This document shows, one piece after another, positions 35,692 through 43,332 of a DNA stretch of 64,000 bases. How positions within the stretch are numbered: the stretch's first letter is position 1; every line of letters begins with the position of its first letter. Under the pieces are notes generated by a model that had not been told where the DNA came from, ran no database searches, and worked only from the letters and a program-made list of their open reading frames with translations. A program made the position numbers and the translations under genes. The stretch is from the NCBI RefSeq assembly GCF_004005995.1, contig NZ_CP034767.1, positions 744,001 through 808,000 of the forward strand, in the 5' to 3' direction. This DNA is from Devosia sp. 1566. Its GTDB lineage: Bacteria > Pseudomonadota > Alphaproteobacteria > Rhizobiales > Devosiaceae.

Positions 35692-36639
35692 TCAGGGCGC
35701 CAGAACTTCGGCATAGCGAGCAGCTTCGGCGTCAACGAACGCCTTCCACTCCTCACCAGTCTTGTAAACAGGCAGGATGCCGGCAGGCGTGATCGCATCA
35801 AGGAAAGTCTGCGAGGAGGCCGCTTTCTTGATGGATTCCTCGAGGATTGCCTTCACGTCGTCCGGAATTCCCGCTGGTCCATATACGCCGCCCCAAGCGC
35901 CGAACGTAAGGTCGTAACCCTGCTCCTTGGCGGTGGGCACTCCTGGAAAGGCGGGATGCGCTTCCTCGGCAAAGATCGCGAGGACCTTGAGCGAGCCATC
36001 GGCAAAGGCGCTTGCGGTTTCGCCGGCACCGGCGGTTACGGCGTTGACATGGCCGCCTAGAGCGGCGGCCACGGCTGGTGCGCCGCCGTCAAAGGGTACG
36101 CCTACCAGCTTGGCTTCGGTCAGCTTGGCCAATGTGAAGGTCGTCGCAGCGAAGGAGGACGCGGCGCCGGAGTTGGATACCGACATTTCCGTGGTCTTGG
36201 CCGCTTCGATGAACTCGCTCAGCGTGTTGTAAGGGCTGTTAGCGGGCACCGCGAGAACTACCGGGCTGTTCATGACCTGAGCAAGGTAGGTGTAGTCGGC
36301 GCGGTCGAAGTCATAGCCGAGGTGCTCGGCGATGGCGAATTCCACCGGACCGAAGCCAATCGTGTATCCGTCAGCCGGCTGCTCGGCCACATGGGCGAAG
36401 GCCACTGTGCCGGTCGCGCCGGGGCGGTTCTCGACGATGACGCTAACGCCAAGGTCCTTCTCAAGCTCCGCGGCGATAGCGCGCGAGGTCCGGTCAGAGG
36501 CGCCGCCGGCGGCAGCCTGAACGACAAACGTGATGTCTTTGGACGGAAAGCTGTCCTGCGCCCAGGCCGGAGCCGAAAAGGCGACGCCCGTAAGCGCGGT
36601 GGCTGCAAGGGCCTTGATGATCAAACGACGGGTATTCAT
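35692..36639 (-). CDS. Tripartite tricarboxylate transporter binding protein (TctC/Bug)
   Basis: A 315-residue periplasmic binding protein. Signal peptide to about residue 27 (APAWAQ). Bug-family marks: FPSKDITFVVQAAAGGASD near the N-terminus, VIVENRPGATGTVAF, and YDLTFGAWGGVYGPAGIP later. Bug proteins usually hold carboxylate ligands through two water bridges; the ligand is unknown. It is first of the transporter genes, 51 bp after the GntR gene. Confidence 0.95.
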   Translation of the reverse strand: MNTRRLIIKALAATALTGVAFSAPAWAQDSFPSKDITFVVQAAAGGASDRTSRAIAAELEKDLGVSVIVENRPGATGTVAFAHVAEQPADGYTIGFGPVEFAIAEHLGYDFDRADYTYLAQVMNSPVVLAVPANSPYNTLSEFIEAAKTTEMSVSNSGAASSFAATTFTLAKLTEAKLVGVPFDGGAPAVAAALGGHVNAVTAGAGETASAFADGSLKVLAIFAEEAHPAFPGVPTAKEQGYDLTFGAWGGVYGPAGIPDDVKAILEESIKKAASSQTFLDAITPAGILPVYKTGEEWKAFVDAEAARYAEVLAP

Positions 36640-36690
36640 GGTTCTCTCCCTAGATGAATTTTTGGATTTGTTGCCCTGACGGGTTCTCGC

Positions 36691-37383
36691 TTACGCTGGG
36701 GTGCCCCGATGCCTTTGCAGGGCGCGCTCCCATACCTTGACCATCCGCTCGCGTGAGCCGTCGAGATGAATGGCGAGTTCGGCTTCTGCCGGGTCTGGAT
36801 CACCGGCTTCAATAAGATTGAGCAGCTTGCGGTGCTTGTCCGTGCTGGCGTGAAGATTTTGGTCGAGGGATATCGTGAGGCGCAGAAGCGTCATCATGAC
36901 TGCCTCGTATTGCTGCCAGACATCCGTTAGGCGCTTGTGTCCCGATAGCAGGCAGATGGCGTTGTGAAAGGCAATATCGGCTTGCGCGAAGGCCGCCGCA
37001 TCATTGACGTCCGCAGCGGCCTGCATACCGTCCACATATCTGCGCAATTCGCTAAATCCCTCCTGCGGGCCACGACGAACAGCCAGGCGCACGGCAAGCC
37101 CTTCGAGGGCTCCTCGAAGGGAATAGAGTTCGCTGATTGCATCCTGATCGATGCCGATCACGGTCACACCGCGCTGCTGGCTTTCAACCAAGCCTTCGAG
37201 TTGAAGAATGCGAAAGGCATCGCGAATGGGACCCCGGCTAACGCCGTAAGCTTCGGCCAGCTCGGCCTCGATCAACCGCTCGCCACGGGCATATTGCCCA
37301 GCCGCAATGGCTTCGCGGAGCGCGGCAGCGACCTGCGATCCAAGCGCATCACGATTGATAACGAAGGCTGGCGCGTTGGCCAT
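36691..37383 (-). CDS. GntR family regulator (FadR/FCD type)
   Basis: A 230-residue regulator. The winged helix includes ARGERLIEAELAEAYGVSRGPIRDAFRIL (about 33-61), and the all-helical FCD domain follows with FAQADIAFHNAICLLSG, whose Asp and His match metal or carboxylate ligands. FCD regulators commonly sense carboxylates. It leads the operon GntR-TctCBA-DapA-HpcH-PfkB, so probably controls uptake and breakdown of one acid. A near-palindrome upstream is a candidate operator. Confidence 0.93.
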   Translation of the reverse strand: MANAPAFVINRDALGSQVAAALREAIAAGQYARGERLIEAELAEAYGVSRGPIRDAFRILQLEGLVESQQRGVTVIGIDQDAISELYSLRGALEGLAVRLAVRRGPQEGFSELRRYVDGMQAAADVNDAAAFAQADIAFHNAICLLSGHKRLTDVWQQYEAVMMTLLRLTISLDQNLHASTDKHRKLLNLIEAGDPDPAEAELAIHLDGSRERMVKVWERALQRHRGTPA

Positions 37384-37408
37384 TATCCCGATCTCCCCCT
37401 CAGGTCTG

Positions 37409-37426
37409 TTAACGGTAAGCCGTCAA
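37409..37426. promoter_or_regulatory. Candidate GntR operator
   Basis: TTAACGG-TAAG-CCGTCAA is a 7-4-7 inverted repeat with one mismatch, 26-43 bp upstream of the GntR start. Size and position suit autoregulation by an FCD-type GntR. Confidence 0.45.
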
Positions 37427-37747
37427 CGGAAAACAAGTCAAAGACTTTATTGCCTCTGGACTCCGGCTGAGGACGTCCCGACCGACTGAGGGTGAATCCC
37501 TAAGCAACGCGAATGATGTGCGGCGGCAGAGGGCGGCGCTTAGGGGAATGGGAGGTGGTGCTGCAACAAGCCTGTTGCGTTTGGAAGTAACTGCCAGGGG
37601 ACCTTTGATAGGGCACCCAGTCCAGCATTGGCCGGGTTTACCTCAAGCCCCCCGGGACGTTGAGTCGGAGGGGCGATGCCGGCTTCGTTCGGTCCGACCA
37701 CGCTGCCCTCCATCGAGGGGAGGGGCAGCGTGGCCGGGCAGAGGGTC
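37427..37747. other. Intergenic stretch with a hairpin next to the GAF gene end
   Basis: No gene is seen. A perfect 11-bp inverted repeat, CCACGCTGCCC (37698-37708) and GGGCAGCGTGG (37723-37733), with further pairing in the loop, lies just after the GAF gene stop when read leftward. It probably ends that transcript, though no T run follows. Confidence 0.55.
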
Positions 37748-38239
37748 TTAGCTGCGCGCCGCGAGCACGGCTGTTTTGGCGGGGATGGAGAGCACTTCGC
37801 GGATGGTCTGGAGGCGCTCGGGGGTGTAGTGGCCCGCGACGTCGAGCAGGTTCATGCAGCCGACCAGTTCGTCCTTGATGATGATCGGGACGTTGACGAC
37901 GGACTGGCAGCCCAGCTGGTTGATCAGCTCATGGTCGAACAGGACCTTGGCGATGTCCTCGATGGTGTTGGCCACGAAATATTCGCGCTTGCCATGAACG
38001 ATGTCGAACCAGGGGCCGTAGTTGAGGGGCTTGGTGGCCGAGGTGGGGTAGCTGACGGGATCGCTGGTAAAGGCGCGGCGCGACAGTTCGGCTTCCATAT
38101 CCACCAGCATGATGGTGAAGAGCTTGGCGCCCACGGTGGCGCGGGCGAGGTCCTGCAGGGCGGTGAAGGCCGCTTCGGCGGTAGTCGCCTTGGCAATGGC
38201 GGCGTCAAAGGCGAGCAGGGCCTGGGTGTGGTCAGTCAT
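37748..38239 (-). CDS. GAF-domain protein
   Basis: The 163-residue product is a single GAF domain: AFTALQDLARATVGAKLFTI, the middle GPWFDIVHGKREYFVAN and the core GCQSVVNVPIIIKDELVGCMN. Cys at the GCQ position resembles redox-type or ligand-type GAFs, but this is weak. It lies 36 bp downstream of the DppF-like ATPase as the last gene of a peptide-type ABC operon, an unusual partner. It may sense or bind the imported compound. Confidence 0.87.
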   Translation of the reverse strand: MTDHTQALLAFDAAIAKATTAEAAFTALQDLARATVGAKLFTIMLVDMEAELSRRAFTSDPVSYPTSATKPLNYGPWFDIVHGKREYFVANTIEDIAKVLFDHELINQLGCQSVVNVPIIIKDELVGCMNLLDVAGHYTPERLQTIREVLSIPAKTAVLAARS

Positions 38240-38275
38240 GGTTTAGTCCTTGGGGTCTTGGAAGAGGCGCGGCGG

Positions 38276-39007
38276 CTAGCCTTCGGTTGCCGCCAAAAGT
38301 TCGCGCGAATAGGGCTCGCTGAGGTGGCGGGCCTTGAGGTTGGCGACGTCAGCGATTTCCACGATGCGGCCGCGCTGCATGACGGCGAGGCGATCGCAAA
38401 GGAAACTCACCACGGGCAGGTTGTGGGTGACGAGGAGATAGGTCAGCCCCTGTTCGCGGCGCAGGCGCTTCAAAAGGTTGAGGATCTCGGCCTGCACCGA
38501 CACGTCGAGCGCCGAGGTCGGCTCATCAAGCAGCATGACCTTGGGCTTGAGCATCAGGGCGCGGGCAATGGCGACGCGCTGGCGCTGGCCGCCCGAAAGC
38601 TGGTGGGGAAAGCGGAAGCGGAAGCGCTGGTCGAGCCCGACATCGCGCAGCACCGCTTCCACCCGCTCGCCGCGATTGCCGAGGCCGTGGATGGCGAGGG
38701 GTTCGCTCAGGGCCGCATCGATGGTCTTGCGCGGATGGAGCGAGCCATAGGGGTCCTGGAACACCATCTGGACCTGGCTCGAGACGGCGCGATCGACGCC
38801 ATGGCTGCGCGGCTTGCCCATGACGGAAATGGCGCCGGTCCAATCGGGGGCGAGCCCGGCAATGGCGCGCAGGATGGTTGACTTGCCCGAGCCCGATTCA
38901 CCCACGAGGGCAAAGCTTTCGCCCTCCGCGATGGCGAGATTGACGGCATGGACGACCTTGGTGTCGCCATAGGAAATATCGAGGTTTTGCAGGTCGATGG
39001 CGTTCAT
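38276..39007 (-). CDS. Peptide/nickel-type ABC transporter ATPase (DppF-like)
   Basis: A 243-residue ATPase with Walker A GESGSGKST (about 33-41), signature LSGGQRQR, Walker B VMLLDEPTSALD and switch His LLVTHNLPVVS. It lacks the long C-terminal oligopeptide-family extension seen in many DppF proteins, so it is slightly short. ATG 39007 forms an ATGA overlap with the DppD stop. Confidence 0.94.
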   Translation of the reverse strand: MNAIDLQNLDISYGDTKVVHAVNLAIAEGESFALVGESGSGKSTILRAIAGLAPDWTGAISVMGKPRSHGVDRAVSSQVQMVFQDPYGSLHPRKTIDAALSEPLAIHGLGNRGERVEAVLRDVGLDQRFRFRFPHQLSGGQRQRVAIARALMLKPKVMLLDEPTSALDVSVQAEILNLLKRLRREQGLTYLLVTHNLPVVSFLCDRLAVMQRGRIVEIADVANLKARHLSEPYSRELLAATEG

Positions 39008-39840
39008 GTGCCGGCCCATTGCGTGCGGTCGAGCACCGGGAGTTCGTCGCGGTTCTCATCGATTGTCGGCATGGCTGCAAGCAGGCCACGGGTATAGGGG
39101 TGGGTGGCGTTTTCGAGTTGCCCGGCGGCGCATTCCTCGACGACGCGCCCGGCATTCATGACGAGGATGCGGTCGCAGTAGCGACTGACGAGCGCCAGGT
39201 CGTGGCTGATCAGGATGAGCCCCATGCCCTTGTCGCGCACGAGATTATCGATGATGTCGAGCACCTGGGCTTGCACGGATACGTCGAGGGCGGAGGTGGG
39301 CTCGTCGGCAATCAACAGTTCGGGTTCGGGGATCAGCATCATGGCGATCATAATGCGCTGACCCATGCCACCCGACACTTCATGGGGATAGAGTTTGACC
39401 ACCCGTTCGGGCTCGTTGATGCGCACGGCATGCAGCATCTCGATGATGCGGGCCTGGACGGCGCTGCGCGGCAGTTTCTGGTGGGTGACGAGGGCTTCGG
39501 CGATCTGGTCGCCGATGGTCATCACCGGGTTGAGCGAGAATTTGGGATCCTGCATCACCATGGAAATGCGGGCGCCGCGGAGGTCGCGCATCTGCCGCTC
39601 GCTTTGCGCTGTGATGTCGATGCCGGCAAAATGCAGCTTGTCGGCGGTGACTTCGCCCGGCTTGCGGATGAGTTTGAGGATCGAGCGGCCGGTCATGGAC
39701 TTGCCCGAGCCGCTTTCGCCCACAATGCCGAGGCGCTCGCGCCCGAGGGTGAAGGAGAGGCCTTTAACGACTTCGACCCGGCCCGAATTGGTGGGGAAGG
39801 ACACGCGCAGGTTTTCGACTTCGAGCAGGGGCTTGGTCAT
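39004..39840 (-). CDS. Peptide/nickel-type ABC transporter ATPase (DppD-like)
   Basis: A 278-residue ATPase with Walker A GESGSGKSM, signature VSGGMGQR (Leu of LSGG replaced by Val), Walker B LLIADEPTSALD and switch His LISHDLALVS. The Walker A ends in Ser-Met rather than Ser-Thr. It is separated from the DppC gene by a 360-bp repeat block and is coupled to the DppF gene. Confidence 0.94.
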   Translation of the reverse strand: MTKPLLEVENLRVSFPTNSGRVEVVKGLSFTLGRERLGIVGESGSGKSMTGRSILKLIRKPGEVTADKLHFAGIDITAQSERQMRDLRGARISMVMQDPKFSLNPVMTIGDQIAEALVTHQKLPRSAVQARIIEMLHAVRINEPERVVKLYPHEVSGGMGQRIMIAMMLIPEPELLIADEPTSALDVSVQAQVLDIIDNLVRDKGMGLILISHDLALVSRYCDRILVMNAGRVVEECAAGQLENATHPYTRGLLAAMPTIDENRDELPVLDRTQWAGT

Positions 39841-39880
39841 TGTGGGCCTCCGAGACCGCCGGGCGTGTGGAGGGACACCC

Positions 39881-40255
39881 CCCTCCTGGCCTCCCCCACA
39901 AGGGGGGAGGTGAGGGATGTGCGGAGGAGGGGATGTGCCAGTGAAGTCGCAGCCACCCTCCCCGTTGTGGGGAGGGGAGCAAAGCTTGGCCAGAGGCCTA
40001 GCGGAGCTGGAGTGGGGGTGGTGCGGTGGGGCGCTGATGGACCCCCTCCATCGATCCCTCCCCTCAAGGGGGAGGGAGGCAATGGAGCCGAGGCATTCCA
40101 GTTGGCGGCGGCAAATGCTGCTCGGTCTAGGGCTTTGCTACGGCCGATAAGTTGGGCCTCCCTCCCCCCTTGAGGGGGAGGGTTGGGGAGGGGGGTGGTG
40201 CAGTTGGCCACTGATGGACCCCCTCCCTCGATCCCTCCCCTCAAGGGGGAGGGAA
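39881..40255. repeat. Block of GC-rich palindromic repeats between DppC and DppD genes
   Basis: The block holds several CCCTCCCC-type palindromes. The clearest unit (40160-40254) has left palindrome CCCTCCCCCCTTGAGGGGGA, a linker GGTTGGGGAGGGGGGTGGTG, then CCACTGATGGACCCCCTCCC and a right palindrome CCCTCCCCTCAAGGGGGAGG. A second, degenerate copy spans about 39881-40078 and shares the GTGGTGC, GATGGACCCCCTCC and right-palindrome parts. A third lies at 41239-41417. No coding sequence is evident here. Confidence 0.85.
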
Positions 40256-40297
40256 GGGACGGAGCCGAAAACTCCGCGTCAGAAACAAAAGGGGTCA

Positions 40298-41200
40298 TCA
40301 GTTCTTGCCCTCGCTCTTTGGATCGAGGACGTCGCGGAGGCCGTCGCCGAGGAAGCAGAAGCCGAGGGAGACGATGATGATGGCAAAGCCGGGCATGGTG
40401 GCGACCCACCATTGATCGACGATGAAGGTGCGGCCGCGCGAGATCATGGCGCCCCATTCGGGCAAAGGCGGCTGAGCGCCGAGGCCGATAAAGCCAAGGC
40501 CGGCGGCGGTCAGGATCACGCCGGCCATGTCGAGAGTGACGCGGATGATCATGGAGGAGGTGCAGAGCGGCAGGATGTGCTGGACGATGATGCGGATCGG
40601 CCCGCCGCCGGCCAGCTGCACGGCCGAGATATATTCGGCGTTCCGCACGGTCAGGGTTTCGGCACGGGCGATGCGGGCATAGGCGGGCCAGGAGGTGATG
40701 GCGATGGCGATGATGGCATTGTTGATGCCGGGGCCGAGGGCCGCAACGAAGGCCAGTGCCAGGATCAGCTTGGGCAGGGACAGGAAGATATCGGTAAAGC
40801 CCATGAGGATGCGATCGACCCAGCCACCGAAATAGCCGGCAATGGCGCCGACCAAGAGGCCCAGCGGCGCCGAAATCAGCGCGACGAGCCCGACAATGGT
40901 GAGGGTGATCTGCGAGCCCCAGACCACGCGCGAAAAGATATCGCGCCCGAGCTCGTCGGTGCCCATCCAGTATTGGCTGGATGGGGGGAGCAGGCGCGCC
41001 GAGAGGTTCTGCCCGGTGGGGGAATAAGGGGCGATCCAGGGCGCGAAGATGGCGGTGAGGATCAGGGTCAGGATGATGATGCCGCCCAGGGCCGATAGCG
41101 GATTGCGCAGGAGCGCGGTCAGTACGCGATAAGCGCGGCCGGCATTGGCCTGCAGGCGCGAAGTGGGGCTATCGGCAAGGAGCCAGGCGCGGGTGGTCAT
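40298..41200 (-). CDS. Peptide/nickel-type ABC transporter permease (DppC-like)
   Basis: A 300-residue permease with six helices. YWMGTDELGRDIFSRVVWGS is the family N-terminal mark and YISAVQLAGGGPIRIIVQHI is the EAA loop that meets the ATPase. ATG 41200 is preferred because GGAG lies 9 bases before it; an in-frame ATG is 18 bp upstream. Repeat blocks lie on both sides of the gene. Confidence 0.94.
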   Translation of the reverse strand: MTTRAWLLADSPTSRLQANAGRAYRVLTALLRNPLSALGGIIILTLILTAIFAPWIAPYSPTGQNLSARLLPPSSQYWMGTDELGRDIFSRVVWGSQITLTIVGLVALISAPLGLLVGAIAGYFGGWVDRILMGFTDIFLSLPKLILALAFVAALGPGINNAIIAIAITSWPAYARIARAETLTVRNAEYISAVQLAGGGPIRIIVQHILPLCTSSMIIRVTLDMAGVILTAAGLGFIGLGAQPPLPEWGAMISRGRTFIVDQWWVATMPGFAIIIVSLGFCFLGDGLRDVLDPKSEGKN

Positions 41201-41238
41201 TGTGCTTGCTCCAGACATGCCGGGGATTGAAGGCTTTG

Positions 41239-41417
41239 GCCCTCCCTCCCCCCTTGAGGGGGAGGGTTGGGGAGGGGGGTGGTGCAGTGGGTCACTGAGG
41301 AACCCCCTCCCTCGGTCAAGCCATTCGGCATAGCCTCATGGCCTTGTTCGCTCAAATCGCTCCACCGGAGCGATTTGTCCCCTTGGGCCGCTCGCAAGCC
41401 CCTCAAGGGGGAGGGAA
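41239..41417. repeat. Palindromic repeat with an inserted second palindrome
   Basis: The flanks match the 40160-40254 repeat: left palindrome with TTGGGGAGGGGGGTGGTGCA (41241-41285), CACTGAGGAACCCCCTCCCTCG, and a right part CCCCTCAAGGGGGAGGGA at about 41399-41416. In the middle lies an unrelated segment (about 41315-41398) that contains CAAATCGCTCC-ACC-GGAGCGATTTG (41353-41377), a perfect 11-3-11 inverted repeat. Confidence 0.85.
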
Positions 41418-41456
41418 GGGCAAGAGCCGAGAGTCTTGGAGATTGCGGGGTCATCA

Positions 41457-42602
41457 TCAGCGGGCCCTCGGGTCGAGGACGCGGTAGAGGACGTCGGAGA
41501 CTTTGTTGATAACGATGAAGACGGCGCCGATCACGAGGGTGGCGCCGAGGACGGCGTTCATGTCGGCGTTGAGGAGGGCGGTGGTGAGGTAGTTGCCGAG
41601 GCCCGGCCAGGAGAAGACGGTTTCGATCATCACCGAGCCTTCGAGGAGGCCGGCATAGGAGAGGCCGATGACGGTGATCAGCGGCACGCGGATGGGCTTG
41701 AAGGCGTGGCGCCAGACGACGACGCGCTCGGGCACGCCCTTGACGCGGGCGGTGGTGACGAATTCCTGGCTCAGCTGATCGAGCATGAAGGAGCGCGTCA
41801 TGCGCGCAATATAGGCGAGGCTGAAAAAGCCGAGCACCGAGGCGGGCAGGATGATGTGGGAGACGGCGTTCCAGAAGATCTCGGTTTCCCCGCGCAGGAG
41901 GCTGTCGATCAGGATCATGCCGGTGACGGGCTGGACAAGGCCATCATAGAAAATGTCGAGCCGGCCCGGGCCGCCCACCCAGCGCAGCCGGGCGTAAAAC
42001 AGGGCGAGGCCCACAAGCCCGAGCCAAAAGGCGGGCACGGAATAGCCCAAGAGCCCCACGACGCGGATGGCCTGATCGAGCCAGCTGCCCTGGCGGGCTG
42101 CGGCAATGACGCCGAGCGGCACGCCCAGCGCGACACCGATCAGGATGCCCAAGGTCGCCATTTCGAAGGTCGCCGGGAAAAAGCGGCTGAGATCTTCGGC
42201 CACGGGCCGGCCGGTGGAAATGGAGCGCCCGAGATCGCCCTGCAGCACATTGCCGACATAGGCGATGAATTGCTGCCAGAGGGGCTGGTCGAGCCCCATG
42301 GCGGCGCGAGCGGCGTCATATTGGGCCTGGGTCGCGCGATCGCCCACCACGGAAAGCACCGGATCGATCGGGATCACCCGGCCGATAAAGAAGGTGATGG
42401 CCAGAAGGCCCAGAAAGGTGAGGGAAAGCGCCAGCAGGAAGCCGCCAATGGTCAGCAGGTTGCGGCCGATGCGCTTGTTGCGCATGCCTGGAGCGAGGGC
42501 GGGAGAGGCCAATTGCTGATCGAGCGCCACGCAGAATTCCTGTTTCAGAACAAACCAATAGCGCCGATGAAGCCATTCACCGCCGTGTTGCAGAAGCTGC
42601 AT
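41457..42602 (-). CDS. Peptide/nickel-type ABC transporter permease (DppB-like)
   Basis: A 381-residue permease. After a 40-residue lead come six helices, with LGLDQPL-type AMGLDQPLWQQFIAYVGN, LQGDLGRSISTGRPV and the EAA loop FVTTARVKGVPERVVVWRHA (about 275-294). The ATG at 42602 has GGTGGAAG 6-7 bases before it; if the Met at codon 40 is used the protein is of usual size. It is the first leftward gene of the locus, divergent from the XRE-cupin gene. Confidence 0.92.
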   Translation of the reverse strand: MQLLQHGGEWLHRRYWFVLKQEFCVALDQQLASPALAPGMRNKRIGRNLLTIGGFLLALSLTFLGLLAITFFIGRVIPIDPVLSVVGDRATQAQYDAARAAMGLDQPLWQQFIAYVGNVLQGDLGRSISTGRPVAEDLSRFFPATFEMATLGILIGVALGVPLGVIAAARQGSWLDQAIRVVGLLGYSVPAFWLGLVGLALFYARLRWVGGPGRLDIFYDGLVQPVTGMILIDSLLRGETEIFWNAVSHIILPASVLGFFSLAYIARMTRSFMLDQLSQEFVTTARVKGVPERVVVWRHAFKPIRVPLITVIGLSYAGLLEGSVMIETVFSWPGLGNYLTTALLNADMNAVLGATLVIGAVFIVINKVSDVLYRVLDPRAR

Positions 42603-42627
42603 ATTTCGCTTCCACCATATAGAATTG

Positions 42628-42642
42628 TTTGCTTATATCAAA
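42628..42642. promoter_or_regulatory. Candidate XRE-cupin operator
   Basis: TTTGCTTATATCAAA is a partial palindrome (TTTG and CAAA ends around TTATA) in the short AT-rich gap between the divergent DppB-like and XRE-cupin genes. Shape and place suit a XRE-cupin site; evidence is by eye only. Confidence 0.35.
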
Positions 42643-42663
42643 AAAATTTTGGTGGAGACGGGT

Positions 42664-43332
42664 TTGGCCGAGGCGCTGGCAACACGGGAAACGGGGCACC
42701 CCAAAGTGGGTGCGTTGATCCGTGCGCGGCGCCGGCAACAGCAGCTGACCCTGGTGGCGCTGGGGGAAGCGGCCCAGCTTTCAGTGGGTTATCTCAGCCA
42801 AGTCGAGCGTGACCATGCCACGCCATCGCTGGGGACCCTCGCGCAGATCGCCCGGGCGCTCGGGGTTTCCATGGATTATTTCGTGGCAGCGCCCGCCGCG
42901 CAGAATGCGCTGACGCGGGCAGGCGAGCGCAACCGGTTTTCGCTCGATGGCTCCTCGATCCTTTACGAGCGGCTGGGCGCCGACTTTCCGGGCAACCAGC
43001 TGTCGAGCTTTTTGATGATCGTGCCGCCGGGCTATCGCTCCGAAACGGTGGCGCATGAGGGCGAAGAGATCCTTTATGTGCTTGAAGGCTCGATCACCCA
43101 GCGGCTCGATGGCGAGGAGATGGTGATGGAAGCGGGGGATAGCCTCCATTTCCGCGGCAATCGCCCCCATTCCTGGAGCAATCACACTGCGCTACCAGCG
43201 CGCCTCTTATGGACGGGAACGCTCGCGCTGTTCCGGTCCACGGCCCGGCCGCGTCCGGCCATCACCAAAGCCAAAGCCGGCGCCAACAAGCCGGTCCGCA
43301 AAAAACCCATCCCCAAGGAGAAACGCCCATGA
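42664..43332 (+). CDS. XRE family regulator with C-terminal cupin domain
   Basis: A 222-residue protein from a TTG start with GGTGGAGA upstream; a GTG at 42652 or a TTG at 42625 are alternatives. The helix-turn-helix is IRARRRQQQLTLVALGEAAQ with SVGYLSQVERDHATPSL; the cupin follows with HEGEEILYVLEGSITQRLDG. The last 30 residues are a Lys/Pro/Arg-rich tail, unusual for the family. Its stop overlaps the DppA-like start (ATGA), so regulator and binding protein are coupled; it probably controls the locus. Confidence 0.9.
   Translation: MAEALATRETGHPKVGALIRARRRQQQLTLVALGEAAQLSVGYLSQVERDHATPSLGTLAQIARALGVSMDYFVAAPAAQNALTRAGERNRFSLDGSSILYERLGADFPGNQLSSFLMIVPPGYRSETVAHEGEEILYVLEGSITQRLDGEEMVMEAGDSLHFRGNRPHSWSNHTALPARLLWTGTLALFRSTARPRPAITKAKAGANKPVRKKPIPKEKRP

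Noticed and set aside
37676..38881. 401-codon rightward frame over the GAF and DppF genes
   Set aside because: Antisense with His/Asp/Glu/Gly-rich composition; the leftward frames carry ATPase and GAF motifs.
39841..41460. Direct GC-rich repeats as a CRISPR array
   Set aside because: The units are palindromic, unequal in spacing and few, with no cas genes nearby.
42603..42660. TCCACCA/TGGTGGA inverted repeat as an operator
   Set aside because: The arms are the ribosome-binding sites of the two divergent genes, so symmetry is expected by chance.
41436..42812. 458-codon rightward frame over the DppB gene
   Set aside because: Its translation is Glu/Gly/Asp/His-rich, as expected for antisense of a membrane protein; no start signal.
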